DNA from: Halorubrum sp. CBA1229
Lineage (GTDB): Archaea; Halobacteriota; Halobacteria; Halobacteriales; Haloferacaceae
NCBI RefSeq assembly: GCF_003721435.2
Contig: NZ_CP054585.1
Location: forward strand, 248,001 to 312,000
Direction of reading: 5' to 3'
DNA: 64,000 nucleotides
Shown here: piece by piece, positions 1 through 8,336 of the stretch
Layout: every line of letters starts with the position of its first letter
Position numbering within the stretch: position 1 is the first letter of the stretch
The notes under the pieces: model-generated
What the model was told of the DNA's origin: nothing
The model's database searches: none
What the model saw: only the letters and a program-made list of their open reading frames with translations
Made by a program: the position numbers and the translations under genes

Positions 1-2
1 AG

Positions 3-1163
3 TCGGTCACACTCACTATCGAACTGCGGAACGACGGTGAAGCCACAGGCCAACGAGACGTCGATATCGCGCTTGGTGACGGCACTACTGTCCAGCGAAC
101 CCCCGACGTGCCCGCAGGCGGAACGACACTGACGATCAGCCATGCATACAACGCCACCGGCGAGTACCCCGTCACGGTCGATGAGACGACCGTCGCGAAC
201 GTCACCGTTGTCGACCCGCAAAATAACGGCGGCTCCGGTGGCGGCGGCGGATCGTCCGGGTCATCGGGGTCGTCAGGATCGGCTCCGACGGGCGGGCCAG
301 AGCCAACCGTGATTCGGTCTGAGTCGAACGAGGGCGTCACGGTCAGCGTTGCCGGTGCGACTGGCGAGCGCTACGAGATCGCCGTCGACCTTGCCGGCCC
401 GTCGGACTCCCAACCCGCCGTGTCAGTGTCCTCGGTCGGAGTGGATCCAGTTGGAGATCCTGCGGTGTACGAAACAACGATCGGCCGACCAACAGCCGAC
501 CCAGCTGGTCGCGATCCCGTCCCCCATGGGGTGGCACTCGGGTACATGGGATTCAATTCGTCGCTTGGCGCAGCCGACACGAGTGCGGCGACACTCCAAT
601 TTACGGTCGATGAGGAGACGATCCCGGATGGGCTGGATCAAACGGATATCGCCGTACTGCGGTACTCTGACGGCGAGTGGACAACGGCGACCGTCACCCA
701 TACGATCGAGGATACCACCCACTCCGTGACGCTGCCACACGCTGCGCCCGTGGCTGTGGTCGCACTCGAACCGGGGCGAGTCGATATCGTCGAGAGTGGA
801 GTGCCAGCCGATCGGGTGCGGGCGGGCTACGAGACGACGCTCCGAACGACCGTCGAAAATCCCGGTGACCGCTCGGCAACCCGAACACTCACCGTCAGCA
901 TGAATGGTGAGGCGGTCACCGAACGAGAGGTGACACTCGGCCCCGGTGAGAACACGACCGTCGAGATCAGGTTCCAACCACCCGAAAGCGGACCAGTCTC
1001 ACTCGAGGGGAGCGAGGTCGGCGCGATCTCCCTGTTCGGTGACGACGGAGGCGACGCGACGTCACCGGGCGCCGAGACGGACGAGAGCGCGCCGGGGTTC
1101 GGTGTGATCGCCACGGTGCTTGCACTCGTTGTGACAGCACGTGTGGTCCGGCGTCGACGATAG
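3..1163 (+). CDS. PGF-CTERM surface protein, 5' end outside window
   Basis: The frame is open to the left edge, so this is the C-terminal 386 residues of a longer secreted protein. It begins in a beta-rich CARDB/PKD-like segment, passes a Gly/Ser linker of about 20 residues, then a beta domain of the PGF-pre-PGF type and a second CARDB-like domain. The last 25 residues hold a PGF motif, one hydrophobic helix and an Arg-rich tail. That is the PGF-CTERM signal, which in haloarchaea is processed by archaeosortase ArtA and replaced by a lipid anchor. The role is probably structural or adhesive at the cell surface; the specific function is not recognisable. Confidence 0.85.
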   Translation, partial: SVTLTIELRNDGEATGQRDVDIALGDGTTVQRTPDVPAGGTTLTISHAYNATGEYPVTVDETTVANVTVVDPQNNGGSGGGGGSSGSSGSSGSAPTGGPEPTVIRSESNEGVTVSVAGATGERYEIAVDLAGPSDSQPAVSVSSVGVDPVGDPAVYETTIGRPTADPAGRDPVPHGVALGYMGFNSSLGAADTSAATLQFTVDEETIPDGLDQTDIAVLRYSDGEWTTATVTHTIEDTTHSVTLPHAAPVAVVALEPGRVDIVESGVPADRVRAGYETTLRTTVENPGDRSATRTLTVSMNGEAVTEREVTLGPGENTTVEIRFQPPESGPVSLEGSEVGAISLFGDDGGDATSPGAETDESAPGFGVIATVLALVVTARVVRRRR

Positions 1164-1235
1164 TGGGTGACGATTCGAAAAATTCGGCACGCAGAATTCA
1201 ACGAGCAGTCGAGTCGTCGGCGCGTCCGGCTCGCG

Positions 1236-2063
1236 TCACACGACGACTGAGACGATCCCACCGCCGACGACTGCGAGCCCGCCAAGCCCGAAACAGACGG
1301 CCCAGAACGGGACACGTTCGACGACGCGCATGAGCGCGTCAATCGTGAGATAGCCGACGAGAGCACTGACGCCCAGTGCAACGGCCGCGGCTGTGGGACG
1401 AATGCCGGGGAGCCCACCTGCACTCAGCAGCGTGAGGACTGCAGCGCCGAGACTCGCCGGAATAGACAACAGAAACGAGAGTCTGAATGCGGCCGGTGGT
1501 TCGTAGCTGCGGAACAGAAAGACACTCGTGGTCATTCCCGATCGCGAGATGCCGGGCAAAATCGCGAGCCCCTGAACGGCGCCGACGAGAACTGAATCCG
1601 TGAGTGTTGGGGCTGTATGGCCACCCATCGAGACGGATTCGGAGGCGAGCTGGAGAACCCCAGTTGCGATCAGTAAGAGACCGATCACGGCGATGAACAC
1701 GCCACCTGTGAGTTGCCCGGCCAAATCGACGGCAAAGATGTAGAGCGGGATGCCGACGATGCCCGTCATGAACGACGCGATCACGATATACGACGCGATC
1801 GCGTTGTCGCCCTCGTAGGCAGCACGGGGGCGCCAGCCCGGCACCGCCGCGAGTGCGGTCTGGAGTTCGTGTCGGTAGTACGTCGCCGCCGACAAGGTCG
1901 TGCCGACCTGCAAAAAGAGCGCGAGCTGGATCGCAACCGCGGGGTCGGTCCCAACCAGCGTCAGGACCAACGACAGATTCCCCTGACTGGAGACGGGAAG
2001 CCACTCGACGATGCCCTGCACAATCCCGGCGAGGATCGCAATCAGCAGATCCGAGAGCGTCAC
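1236..2063 (-). CDS. uppP: Undecaprenyl/polyprenyl-diphosphatase, UppP (BacA) family
   Basis: A 275-residue protein with about eight hydrophobic helices, the normal size for UppP. Motif 1 is seen as Q16-x3-E20 followed by LPVSSQGN, and motif 2 as PGISRSGMTTS around residue 170. The family removes a phosphate from polyprenyl diphosphate carriers; in archaea the carrier would be dolichol-type and used in glycan export or N-glycosylation. The usual His after SSxG is Asn29 here, a difference from bacterial BacA. It converges with the upstream surface-protein gene and shares no operon with its neighbours. Confidence 0.88.
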   Translation of the reverse strand: MTLSDLLIAILAGIVQGIVEWLPVSSQGNLSLVLTLVGTDPAVAIQLALFLQVGTTLSAATYYRHELQTALAAVPGWRPRAAYEGDNAIASYIVIASFMTGIVGIPLYIFAVDLAGQLTGGVFIAVIGLLLIATGVLQLASESVSMGGHTAPTLTDSVLVGAVQGLAILPGISRSGMTTSVFLFRSYEPPAAFRLSFLLSIPASLGAAVLTLLSAGGLPGIRPTAAAVALGVSALVGYLTIDALMRVVERVPFWAVCFGLGGLAVVGGGIVSVVV

Positions 2064-2174
2064 TATTGGGAGTGGGTCGGGCTGGCTACTTAAGCGACAC
2101 AGATTCGCGGTGGGTCACTACGAGTGGGTCGCTCACTCGGTCTGGAACTGTTGCTGAGTGAGCGCCCCTGCCGA

Positions 2175-3353
2175 TTAAAACAGAGATTCCAAATCGTTGT
2201 CGTCGCCGAGCAGATCCTGTCGCTTGTCCTCGCTTTCGTCCTGAATCGTGTCTATATTTTGTTTCGCTTCGATAGCGACCTGCTGGAGTTCTTTGACACG
2301 GGGTACATTCGTGACCCCTGCGAGCAAGACGACCGTCGCGACGACGCCACTACCCTGTCGTGGATAATCTCCGCCCCGAACCTCCATCGACCCGGTCTGT
2401 TCTTCGAGCCACTTGCGGCTGCGCTCGATGCCTTTGCGGTTGAGGAGGGGCCCGGCGCCGGCGACCACAAGGAGGGCGCGTTCGGTACCCTGAACCTCAC
2501 AGGGGAGGGTCAGGCGGCCGAGAGTGGCTTTCCGAACGAGACTCGTGATCCGGTTGGTGGTGTCCGCACTGTCGAACGACTCACTGCTGTTACCGCCACC
2601 CGAAAGCCGCGAGAGCAGACCCTGCCGTTGTGGCTCGTCGACAGCCGCCTCCGCGTAGCCGAGCGTCGAGATGCCCCCGCCGGCGAGCGTGTTGATGATC
2701 TCCGAGGAGTCGACGACGCTCTCCGCAACGTCGTTGCCAGCGTGGATCTCGCCGGCGCTGAACAACAGCCCGAACCGCTGGACAATCTCCTCGTTGATCG
2801 CTGCAAAGCTCTCAGTGACGGATTCGGCTGTTTGCCGCCAGGCGTCGTTGTCGAACAACAGTAGATTGTCGACCTCGCGCACGAACGTCTGCAACGATCG
2901 CGCCGCATTAAGCGTGTAGATCCCACCCTCATCGCTGCCGGGCAAGATGCCAAGCCCGTAGACGGGCTCGGTGTAGATTCGCTTGAGGTATTTGCTAATG
3001 ACTGGCGCCCCGCCCGAGCCCGTCCCGCCGCCGAGGCCGGCCACGACGAGAAAGGCGTCAATTTCATGCGACGGGACCGTATCCAACGCGCCCTGTATCT
3101 CGCCCAGATCGCGTTCAATCACCTCGGCGCCGAGCTCGTTGTCGGCGCCAACCCCGTGACCCTTCACCTCCGCTTGGCCGACGAGAATCCGCTTGTCGTC
3201 GGGGATGTGAGTGAGCCCGCGCAGATCCGCTCTCGCGGTGTTGATGGCGACCGCACCACGGACGATGTTGGCACCGTGTGTTTTGTCGTATTCGATGAAC
3301 CTATCAACGACTTTCCCGCCTGCTTGACCGACGCCGATGAGTGCGAGTTTCAT
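2175..3353 (-). CDS. cetZ: CetZ tubulin/FtsZ-family cytoskeletal GTPase
   Basis: A 392-residue protein starting MKLALIGVGQAGGK, the nucleotide-binding N-terminus of the CetZ group. The tubulin signature GGGTGSG is at residues 108-114. The length and the acidic C-terminal tail fit CetZ rather than FtsZ1/FtsZ2. In Haloferax volcanii CetZ1 controls cell shape and rod development for motility; other paralogues are less well defined, and I cannot tell from sequence which one this is. It is transcribed alone, with an AT-rich TATA-like stretch about 45 bases before the ATG on the minus strand. Confidence 0.93.
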   Translation of the reverse strand: MKLALIGVGQAGGKVVDRFIEYDKTHGANIVRGAVAINTARADLRGLTHIPDDKRILVGQAEVKGHGVGADNELGAEVIERDLGEIQGALDTVPSHEIDAFLVVAGLGGGTGSGGAPVISKYLKRIYTEPVYGLGILPGSDEGGIYTLNAARSLQTFVREVDNLLLFDNDAWRQTAESVTESFAAINEEIVQRFGLLFSAGEIHAGNDVAESVVDSSEIINTLAGGGISTLGYAEAAVDEPQRQGLLSRLSGGGNSSESFDSADTTNRITSLVRKATLGRLTLPCEVQGTERALLVVAGAGPLLNRKGIERSRKWLEEQTGSMEVRGGDYPRQGSGVVATVVLLAGVTNVPRVKELQQVAIEAKQNIDTIQDESEDKRQDLLGDDNDLESLF

Positions 3354-3499
3354 AGGAGGGCTCGGTACGCAGATTCTTTGCTCTGAGATAACATAAAGCC
3401 GGCTCTCGTGACGGGGTCTCGCGTGTGCGATTGCCGTCGCGCGCGGCGAGCATCAAATCGTGACCGGAGAGAGGTGACGCGGTTCCACGTCGTTCCAGG

Positions 3500-4165
3500 T
3501 CACTCAGTCTGGGTCGGCTCTGAGTCTGCTGGCTCGGTGTCGTCAGTTTGTGACGACTCAGTCGGCGCGGATGGGTTGGCGTCCTCCCGTGAAGGCGTCT
3601 CGTTATCAGCTGCGGTCTCTGGGGGCTCCGGCGGCTCTAACGCGGCAATCATGAGAGTTACCGGCCGTGTCTCCCGCAGTGTGGCCCAGTCACGGTCGTC
3701 TCGCATCGCGATGAGCCCGCCAACGGCGAGGCCCACCCCGACAGCAAGTGGCGTCGTCGAGACACCACCGAGAAGGCCGCTGCCGGCGACGGCGAGGCCG
3801 ACCAGCACGGTCAGGAGTCCGGCCACACGCAACGGCGCCGCACGCGTTGCGATGACCCCACGCTGCGCGACGGCGACGGCACGGGAGTCCTCGGCCGCAT
3901 CGACGAGTCGATCGACGACCCAGTCGAGCACGCGCAGGAACGGGCCGACGGTCCACGTCTCGCGGAGATCGATCACGATGACCTCCGGGTCGGGCTCGGC
4001 AGTGAGCCACTGATACAGCGCCGAGTGGCGCACCCACGACGCACCGCGCGTGCTGGCGGCCCGTAATGCCGACACGAGCCGGGAGCCAGCCAGCGTGGCT
4101 GGGAGATCCGTTTCTGCGGACGCTGGCGTGCCACTATCAGACTCATCTGGAGAGTGTGTGCTCAT
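3500..4165 (-). CDS. Conserved haloarchaeal membrane protein, two adjacent TM helices
   Basis: 221 residues with an acidic, disordered N-terminus. The middle soluble part (about residues 55-110) includes EVIVIDLRETWTVGPFL. Two hydrophobic helices follow around residues 113-150, and the C-terminal tail is long and rich in Pro, Glu and Ser/Thr. I do not recognise a named family. The gene lies just downstream of, and in the same direction as, the DUF4330 gene with only about 70 bases between, so the two are probably co-transcribed. Base composition is like the flanks, so no transfer is suggested. Confidence 0.7.
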   Translation of the reverse strand: MSTHSPDESDSGTPASAETDLPATLAGSRLVSALRAASTRGASWVRHSALYQWLTAEPDPEVIVIDLRETWTVGPFLRVLDWVVDRLVDAAEDSRAVAVAQRGVIATRAAPLRVAGLLTVLVGLAVAGSGLLGGVSTTPLAVGVGLAVGGLIAMRDDRDWATLRETRPVTLMIAALEPPEPPETAADNETPSREDANPSAPTESSQTDDTEPADSEPTQTE

Positions 4166-4235
4166 ATCGGACGCCCCCCTGTCGGAGCACGTCGGGCGAA
4201 CAAGGAGACCTGTGGAGAGCGACCACGCACAAGCA

Positions 4236-5330
4236 TCAGGTGACGCTCACCACCTCGGCTTCGATGATCCGCGTCCCGAGATCGAGCGTGATGGTGGTCC
4301 CGCCGCGGAGCGGCTCGCCTTTGAACTGGACGCCAGTGGGCGTGTCGCGCACCTGAATGTCGGCAGTGATCGTCACGTCTCGGTTGATCGGGTGGTCCAC
4401 GACGTTAACACTCCCGTCCTCACCGGTGGCGATGATGAGCGACGGTTCGGTGTCGACGTCGGTAATCTCCGCCACGGGATCGGTGACCGAGCCTTCGGTC
4501 ATCCCCGGGCGAATAGCGTCGGCGGTGTCGTCACGCACCTCCGTCATCCGGAGTGTGACCCGTCGCGTCGACGTTTCGCCCAGCTGGAGATCGCCGTTCA
4601 CGCGTTCGATCTGGCCAGTAATGGTGTACTCGTCAGCTGGGAGTGTCAGCGACTGGCCACGCTGGAGGGGGACACCGCCGAAGCGGGCCTGGCCGCCTTC
4701 GTAGTGTGTCGTCAGATTCGTTTCGACGAGGACACGCGTGCGGGCAGGATTGTTCGTGGCGTACGTAGCGACGTCGTCGATGGTTGCGACCGTGCGGCCT
4801 GCAAGCCGTATCTCATCGCCTGGCGTGACCGCAGTAGCGGTCTCAGCGTCGAGTGTGTCGCGAACGATGACCTGTTGGCGGTCGCCAGCGAGGGCGTCGG
4901 CATCGCCGGTGTCGCGGATCTGGCCGCTCACCTCGTACTGCGACGTCTCGATAGCGAGTGTCCGGCCCAGCCGTGGTGGGGCGTTTGCGTAGGTGATCGC
5001 GTCGCCGTTGGTCTCACCTTGGAGTTCAACGCGGAGGGTGACGCCGATATCGTTTCCGCGCGGCGTGAGGTGGACATCCGTGATCGTGATCGTGGATGTA
5101 TCGTCGGGCGCGTAAGTGTCACCCTCGTTGATCGCGTCGACGATATAGGCTGGTTGCGTGCCCATATCGAGGGTGGCGTACGTTGTGTCGGTGTCGGGTT
5201 CTGGCGCTGGATCATTCGAAAAGACGAGTGCGACGCCAGCGACGACGACTGCAAGCACCACCAGCACGACGAGTGCGTCGACGACGTTGACGACACCAAA
5301 GAGATCGCCGTCGTCGTCGATCAGTTCCAT
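4236..5330 (-). CDS. DUF4330-family membrane-anchored protein
   Basis: 364 residues. It opens with the sequence LIDDDGDLFGVVNVVDALVV, followed by a single strong transmembrane helix (about residues 13-37), the arrangement typical of DUF4330 proteins. The rest is a beta-rich extracytoplasmic region with three internally similar segments of roughly 90 residues. Each segment has a 'Gly-x-x-Leu-x-Leu-x-x-x-x-Tyr/Ile' pattern, as though one unit was repeated. Function is unknown. It is the likely first gene of a two-gene unit with the next minus-strand membrane protein. Confidence 0.75.
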   Translation of the reverse strand: MELIDDDGDLFGVVNVVDALVVLVVLAVVVAGVALVFSNDPAPEPDTDTTYATLDMGTQPAYIVDAINEGDTYAPDDTSTITITDVHLTPRGNDIGVTLRVELQGETNGDAITYANAPPRLGRTLAIETSQYEVSGQIRDTGDADALAGDRQQVIVRDTLDAETATAVTPGDEIRLAGRTVATIDDVATYATNNPARTRVLVETNLTTHYEGGQARFGGVPLQRGQSLTLPADEYTITGQIERVNGDLQLGETSTRRVTLRMTEVRDDTADAIRPGMTEGSVTDPVAEITDVDTEPSLIIATGEDGSVNVVDHPINRDVTITADIQVRDTPTGVQFKGEPLRGGTTITLDLGTRIIEAEVVSVT

Positions 5331-5582
5331 GAGAGACCACCCGTGAGTCGCATTAATGCGTGGGTATTGGGCGGGGAGTAAAACGGTTCCCCTTTTGAGA
5401 GCGTGAAGATTCGGGCGTACTGACGTTCATAGATGAGAGCGTACATTTCGTGTGCTTTCGATCGACGACGGTGCTGAGAGAGAGTGGATTTCGTGTGTTG
5501 TCCCTCTCATCCTCGGAAAGCTACGAGGAGACAACGGATGAGCCAGCGGGTCGGTGAAATAAAGGGATAGAAGTGCTTGGCG

Positions 5583-6122
5583 CCCCACCGTGTCAAGTGC
5601 TTGCCTCATCGGAGCAGCAGTTGGATACCCCACCATGTCGAGTGTTTCGTCCGTGGGGACCGTCTGGGGCACGTTGATCGGGCAGTTACTCGGTGGACTC
5701 GCATACGATGACGCCGTTCGTCCGAGTTTGCGGTAATCCGCCAGCGTCTCACTGAACCGGATGGAGGACACGTATCCGGATCCTCACACCCTGTACCGTG
5801 TAAAACTGGTTTCAGACGTCGTGTCGCGGGAACACCCACTCCACCGTGTCAAGTGTTTTTCGAAGGCAACCACCGACAGTTTTCTACCAAATTCTACTGC
5901 GTCGAGTAGTCGATATCGATGGCTGGACGTCTCCATGTCTCACCCCACCATGTCGAGTGCTCTTGGAGATCACCAACGACAGTTCTCGTACCATACCCCA
6001 CGGCGTCAAGTGTTCGGTGTGGATGACTGAAGATCCCCATGCCCCACCCCACCGTGTCGAGTGTTACTCGGAGTTGCTCTCGGTGCGAACTGATCAGAAG
6101 TCACTCCACTGTATCAAGTGCT
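5583..6122 (+). repeat. Upstream direct repeat array (ORB-like), seven good copies plus degenerate ones
   Basis: Good copies start at 5583, 5628, 5838, 5943, 5996, 6047 and 6103, each about 20 bases, with the core TGTCRAGTG preceded by CCCCACC or ACTCCACC. Degenerate copies are visible near 5788 and 5894. Spacing of the last four copies is 51-56 bases. Copies vary at fixed positions (C/A after CCCCAC, A/G in TCRAG), suggesting an aged, selected set rather than a recent duplication. Between copies I see no gene; 5331-5582 also holds none that I can support. Confidence 0.85.
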
Positions 6123-6159
6123 AACCGGAAGACCCCAATCATCTGTGTTTTCATACGAT

Positions 6160-6178
6160 ACACTCGACGCAGTGGTGT
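6160..6178 (-). repeat. Inverted ORB-like copy next to the orc1 promoter
   Basis: ACACTCGACGCAGTGGTGT is the reverse complement of the repeat consensus with few changes. It sits about 35 bases before the orc1/cdc6 start codon and directly abuts the presumed TATA box. Binding of the initiator here could repress its own gene. Confidence 0.75.
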
Positions 6179-6187
6179 TATACGTGT
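6178..6187 (+). promoter_or_regulatory. Presumed TATA box of orc1/cdc6
   Basis: The run GTTATACGTG lies about 30 bases upstream of the ATG at 6212, the distance expected for a leaderless haloarchaeal transcript. It is flanked by the inverted ORB-like copy, suggesting autoregulation. Confidence 0.45.
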
Positions 6188-6211
6188 AGACCGAGTCGAA
6201 CACAGTAGAGG

Positions 6212-7423
6212 ATGGCTACGTTCACACGAGACACGGAGATCTTCCGCAACGAGGATATGCTCCGTGAGGATTACCAGCCGGATTCGATCACCGCTCGCGA
6301 GGACGAGATTTCGACATACACTGCTGCGCTTCAGCCGATCGTCAACGGCGCACAACCCCGGAACATCTTCTTGTACGGAAAGACGGGCGTTGGGAAGACC
6401 GCGGTATCTCGGTACCTACTGGAGCAGCTACAGCGGGACACGGAGCAGTACGACGACGTCGATCTCTCGGTCTGCTGGCTCAACTGTACGAACCTCTCGT
6501 CATCTTACCAAGTCGCGGTTAACCTCGTGAACCAGCTGCGACCCGCAGACGATCAGATCAGCACGACCGGGTATCCCCAACAGCGCGTCTTCGACATTCT
6601 ATACGAGGAATTAGACCAGGTCGGCGGGACCGTTCTCCTCGTCCTCGACGAGATCGACCACATCGGCAGCGACGACGAGATCCTGTACGAGATCCCGCGA
6701 GCCCGGTCGAACGGTTACCTCTCGAAAGCGAAGCCGGGCGTGATCGGCATCAGCAACGATTTTGGCTTCCGCGACGACCTCTCTCCGAAGGTGAAAGACA
6801 CCCTCTGTGAGGAGGAGATCCACTTTTCGCCGTACAACGCCCCGGAACTGCGAGCTATTCTCGACGGGCGAGTGGCCGGTGCCATGTACGATGACGCGGT
6901 GGACGATGCCGTGATCGCCTTGTGTGCTGCCATCGCAGCACAAGACACGGGAAGTGCCCGTCAGGCGTTGGATATTCTGTACAAATCTGGTGAGATCGCA
7001 CGGACGAACAGCGAGAAGCGACTAACAGAGGAGCACGTCCACCAGGCTCGTGAGAAGCTCGAACAGAGCCAAGTCGAACACGGGATGCGCGAACTAACGA
7101 AACACGGACATCTTGCACTCGTAGCGATGTTACAGCTCGCGTTCGAGCAGGAGACCCCGGCACGGATTCGCGACGTATACCCGTTGTATCGACGTATTGC
7201 AGACGCTTCTAACGTCGACCCGCTCGTTCGTCGTCGCATGCACGACCATCTCGCGGATCTAGCGATGCTTGGCATCCTCGATCGGCAGATGAAAAATGAG
7301 GGACGGGCAGGTGGACACTACTATCAGTACAAGTTCGACGTGAACTTAGATATCGTCGGCGACGTCGTTCGAGATTTTGACTCGATTGTGCTCCCGACAG
7401 GTGTGGCGACACGGGTCACATGA
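6212..7423 (+). CDS. orc1: Orc1/Cdc6 replication initiator
   Basis: 403 residues, the normal size for an archaeal Orc1/Cdc6. The AAA+ module has Walker A GKTGVGKT (residues 56-63), Walker B LVLDEID (143-149) and a sensor-1 region GISNDFGF (179-186). The C-terminal winged-helix domain occupies about residues 300-400. In archaea this protein binds ORB repeats and loads the MCM helicase. Its position inside an array of repeats supports a role as the dedicated initiator of this origin. The N-terminus ([14 protein letters not shown]) is the standard haloarchaeal form, which confirms the ATG start. Confidence 0.93.
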   Translation: MATFTRDTEIFRNEDMLREDYQPDSITAREDEISTYTAALQPIVNGAQPRNIFLYGKTGVGKTAVSRYLLEQLQRDTEQYDDVDLSVCWLNCTNLSSSYQVAVNLVNQLRPADDQISTTGYPQQRVFDILYEELDQVGGTVLLVLDEIDHIGSDDEILYEIPRARSNGYLSKAKPGVIGISNDFGFRDDLSPKVKDTLCEEEIHFSPYNAPELRAILDGRVAGAMYDDAVDDAVIALCAAIAAQDTGSARQALDILYKSGEIARTNSEKRLTEEHVHQAREKLEQSQVEHGMRELTKHGHLALVAMLQLAFEQETPARIRDVYPLYRRIADASNVDPLVRRRMHDHLADLAMLGILDRQMKNEGRAGGHYYQYKFDVNLDIVGDVVRDFDSIVLPTGVATRVT

Positions 7424-7475
7424 CGCTGTAAATTTGGTCGGAGGCTGTTCGAATGGTCCCCGGATCGTCCCATCC

Positions 7476-7552
7476 GAACACGTGACGCGGTGGGGTGTCG
7501 GGGGATAGAGTTCCATCCATTCTCAGAGAGAACACTCGACACAGTGGGGTGG
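7476..7552 (-). repeat. Downstream inverted ORB-like repeats, two copies
   Basis: Copies at 7476-7498 and 7531-7552 are reverse complements of the upstream repeat (CCCCACCGCGTCACGTGTTC and CCCCACTGTGTCGAGTGTT when read on the minus strand). They lie 50-130 bases after the orc1 stop codon, so the repeats enclose the gene. Confidence 0.8.
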
Positions 7553-7584
7553 TGACGAGAGTAACAGAGAGCAGTCGAGCTGCA

Positions 7585-8033
7585 GTCCCTACGACGCCGT
7601 GACTGCGAACGATTCTGGAGTATCTAGCGGATCGCGCCTTTGCGGACGAGACACGTCGCCGATCGCGAATGTGACCGAACTGGCCGCGCAAGACAGGGAA
7701 AACGCGCGGCAGGGCGCTCAAAACTGCTCCGCGTACGGAGTTAGCTGAACAGAACGGTGAGACGCCAGTCACGGACGAGTACATCGAGACCGCACGGGAG
7801 CGAGTATAGCTCGGTCGGGTGGAGACCGATATCCAGAACCAAACGGAACACGTCCAGCACACCTTAGAAACGATCGCGAACCTCCAGACCAGCGGTGAGG
7901 CTCTGGCGCGGTCGAAGGAGATCCAACAAACGCACAAGCAGATGGCGGACTCGCATGCCGTGTCCTCCCTGTCGACGCTAAAGAGCATCCCGGACCGGAT
8001 CTCCCGGAGGACGTCTTTCACGCGTGTGCGCTG
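7585..8033 (+). pseudogene. Decayed second orc1/cdc6 gene (C-terminal half)
   Basis: With frameshifts and one in-frame TAG allowed, this stretch spells the familiar Orc1/Cdc6 order: YDA, then LRTILEYLADRAFADET, IANVTELAAQD, ARQALK, then LAEQNGETPVTDEYIETAR, stop, and DIQNQTEHVQHTLETIANL up to STLKSIPDRIS. This covers the AAA+ lid and the start of the winged-helix domain. No N-terminal ATPase half remains. It is closer to the common haloarchaeal Orc1 type than to the intact neighbour, so it is probably the relic of another initiator rather than a copy of it. Confidence 0.75.
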
Positions 8034-8190
8034 CTCCGGCCATCGGCCGAGGGCGAGTACCAGCTAAGCGAGGCCGTGGGCTGTTGGTGCGGGCGGGCTA
8101 CGACGTTGCGACGGTTCGGTTGGGTGAGCGCGTGAACGTGAACACGCCCGCAGACGTGGAGCGGGCGAGCGGGTTAGTGTGTAGGGAGTG
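8034..8190 (+). pseudogene. 3' remnant of a sugar nucleotidyltransferase
   Basis: Two frames joined by one shift read LRPSAEGEYQLSEAV and then VRAGYDVATVRLGERVNVNTPADVERAS before a TGA. The RVNVNTPxDVERA ending is characteristic of haloarchaeal glucose-1-phosphate uridylyl/thymidylyl-transferases (AglF-like). Only the last 50 residues remain. It directly follows the orc1 relic, so both look like debris of one rearrangement. The next 146 bases up to the flippase stop hold nothing recognisable. Confidence 0.65.
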
Positions 8191-8336
8191 AGGGCTGGCA
8201 GTTAATATCGGCAAGTGTATGATCCACAACAGGGGTGCGAAACTCGACATCCTCCACAAAATTCCGAACGATCCCAAATCCACGACTCGAAATGTCGCTG
8301 AGGCGTCATCTATAGGTCGTCTATCCAATCTCTCGA

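Larger units (their letters stand above)
5583..7552. other. Putative replication origin: orc1/cdc6 gene bracketed by origin-recognition-box-like repeats
   Basis: The Orc1/Cdc6 gene at 6212-7423 is bracketed by copies of one repeat, CCCCACCGTGTCRAGTGYTT. Upstream copies read on the plus strand and downstream copies on the minus strand, so all but one point toward the gene. This is the layout expected of an archaeal origin with ORB elements. No clearly AT-rich unwinding segment stands out, although 5860-5960 is the least GC-rich part. Initiator plus repeats is direct observation; origin activity is inference. Confidence 0.78.

Noticed and set aside
2124-2864. Long plus-strand frame opposite cetZ
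   Set aside because: It is the complement of a well-conserved tubulin gene; the GC-rich third positions keep antisense frames open.
5583-6178. Repeat array as a CRISPR
   Set aside because: Copies are only about 20 bases, spacing is irregular (45 to more than 200 bases), copies vary and one is inverted; no cas genes. The orc1 gene explains them better.
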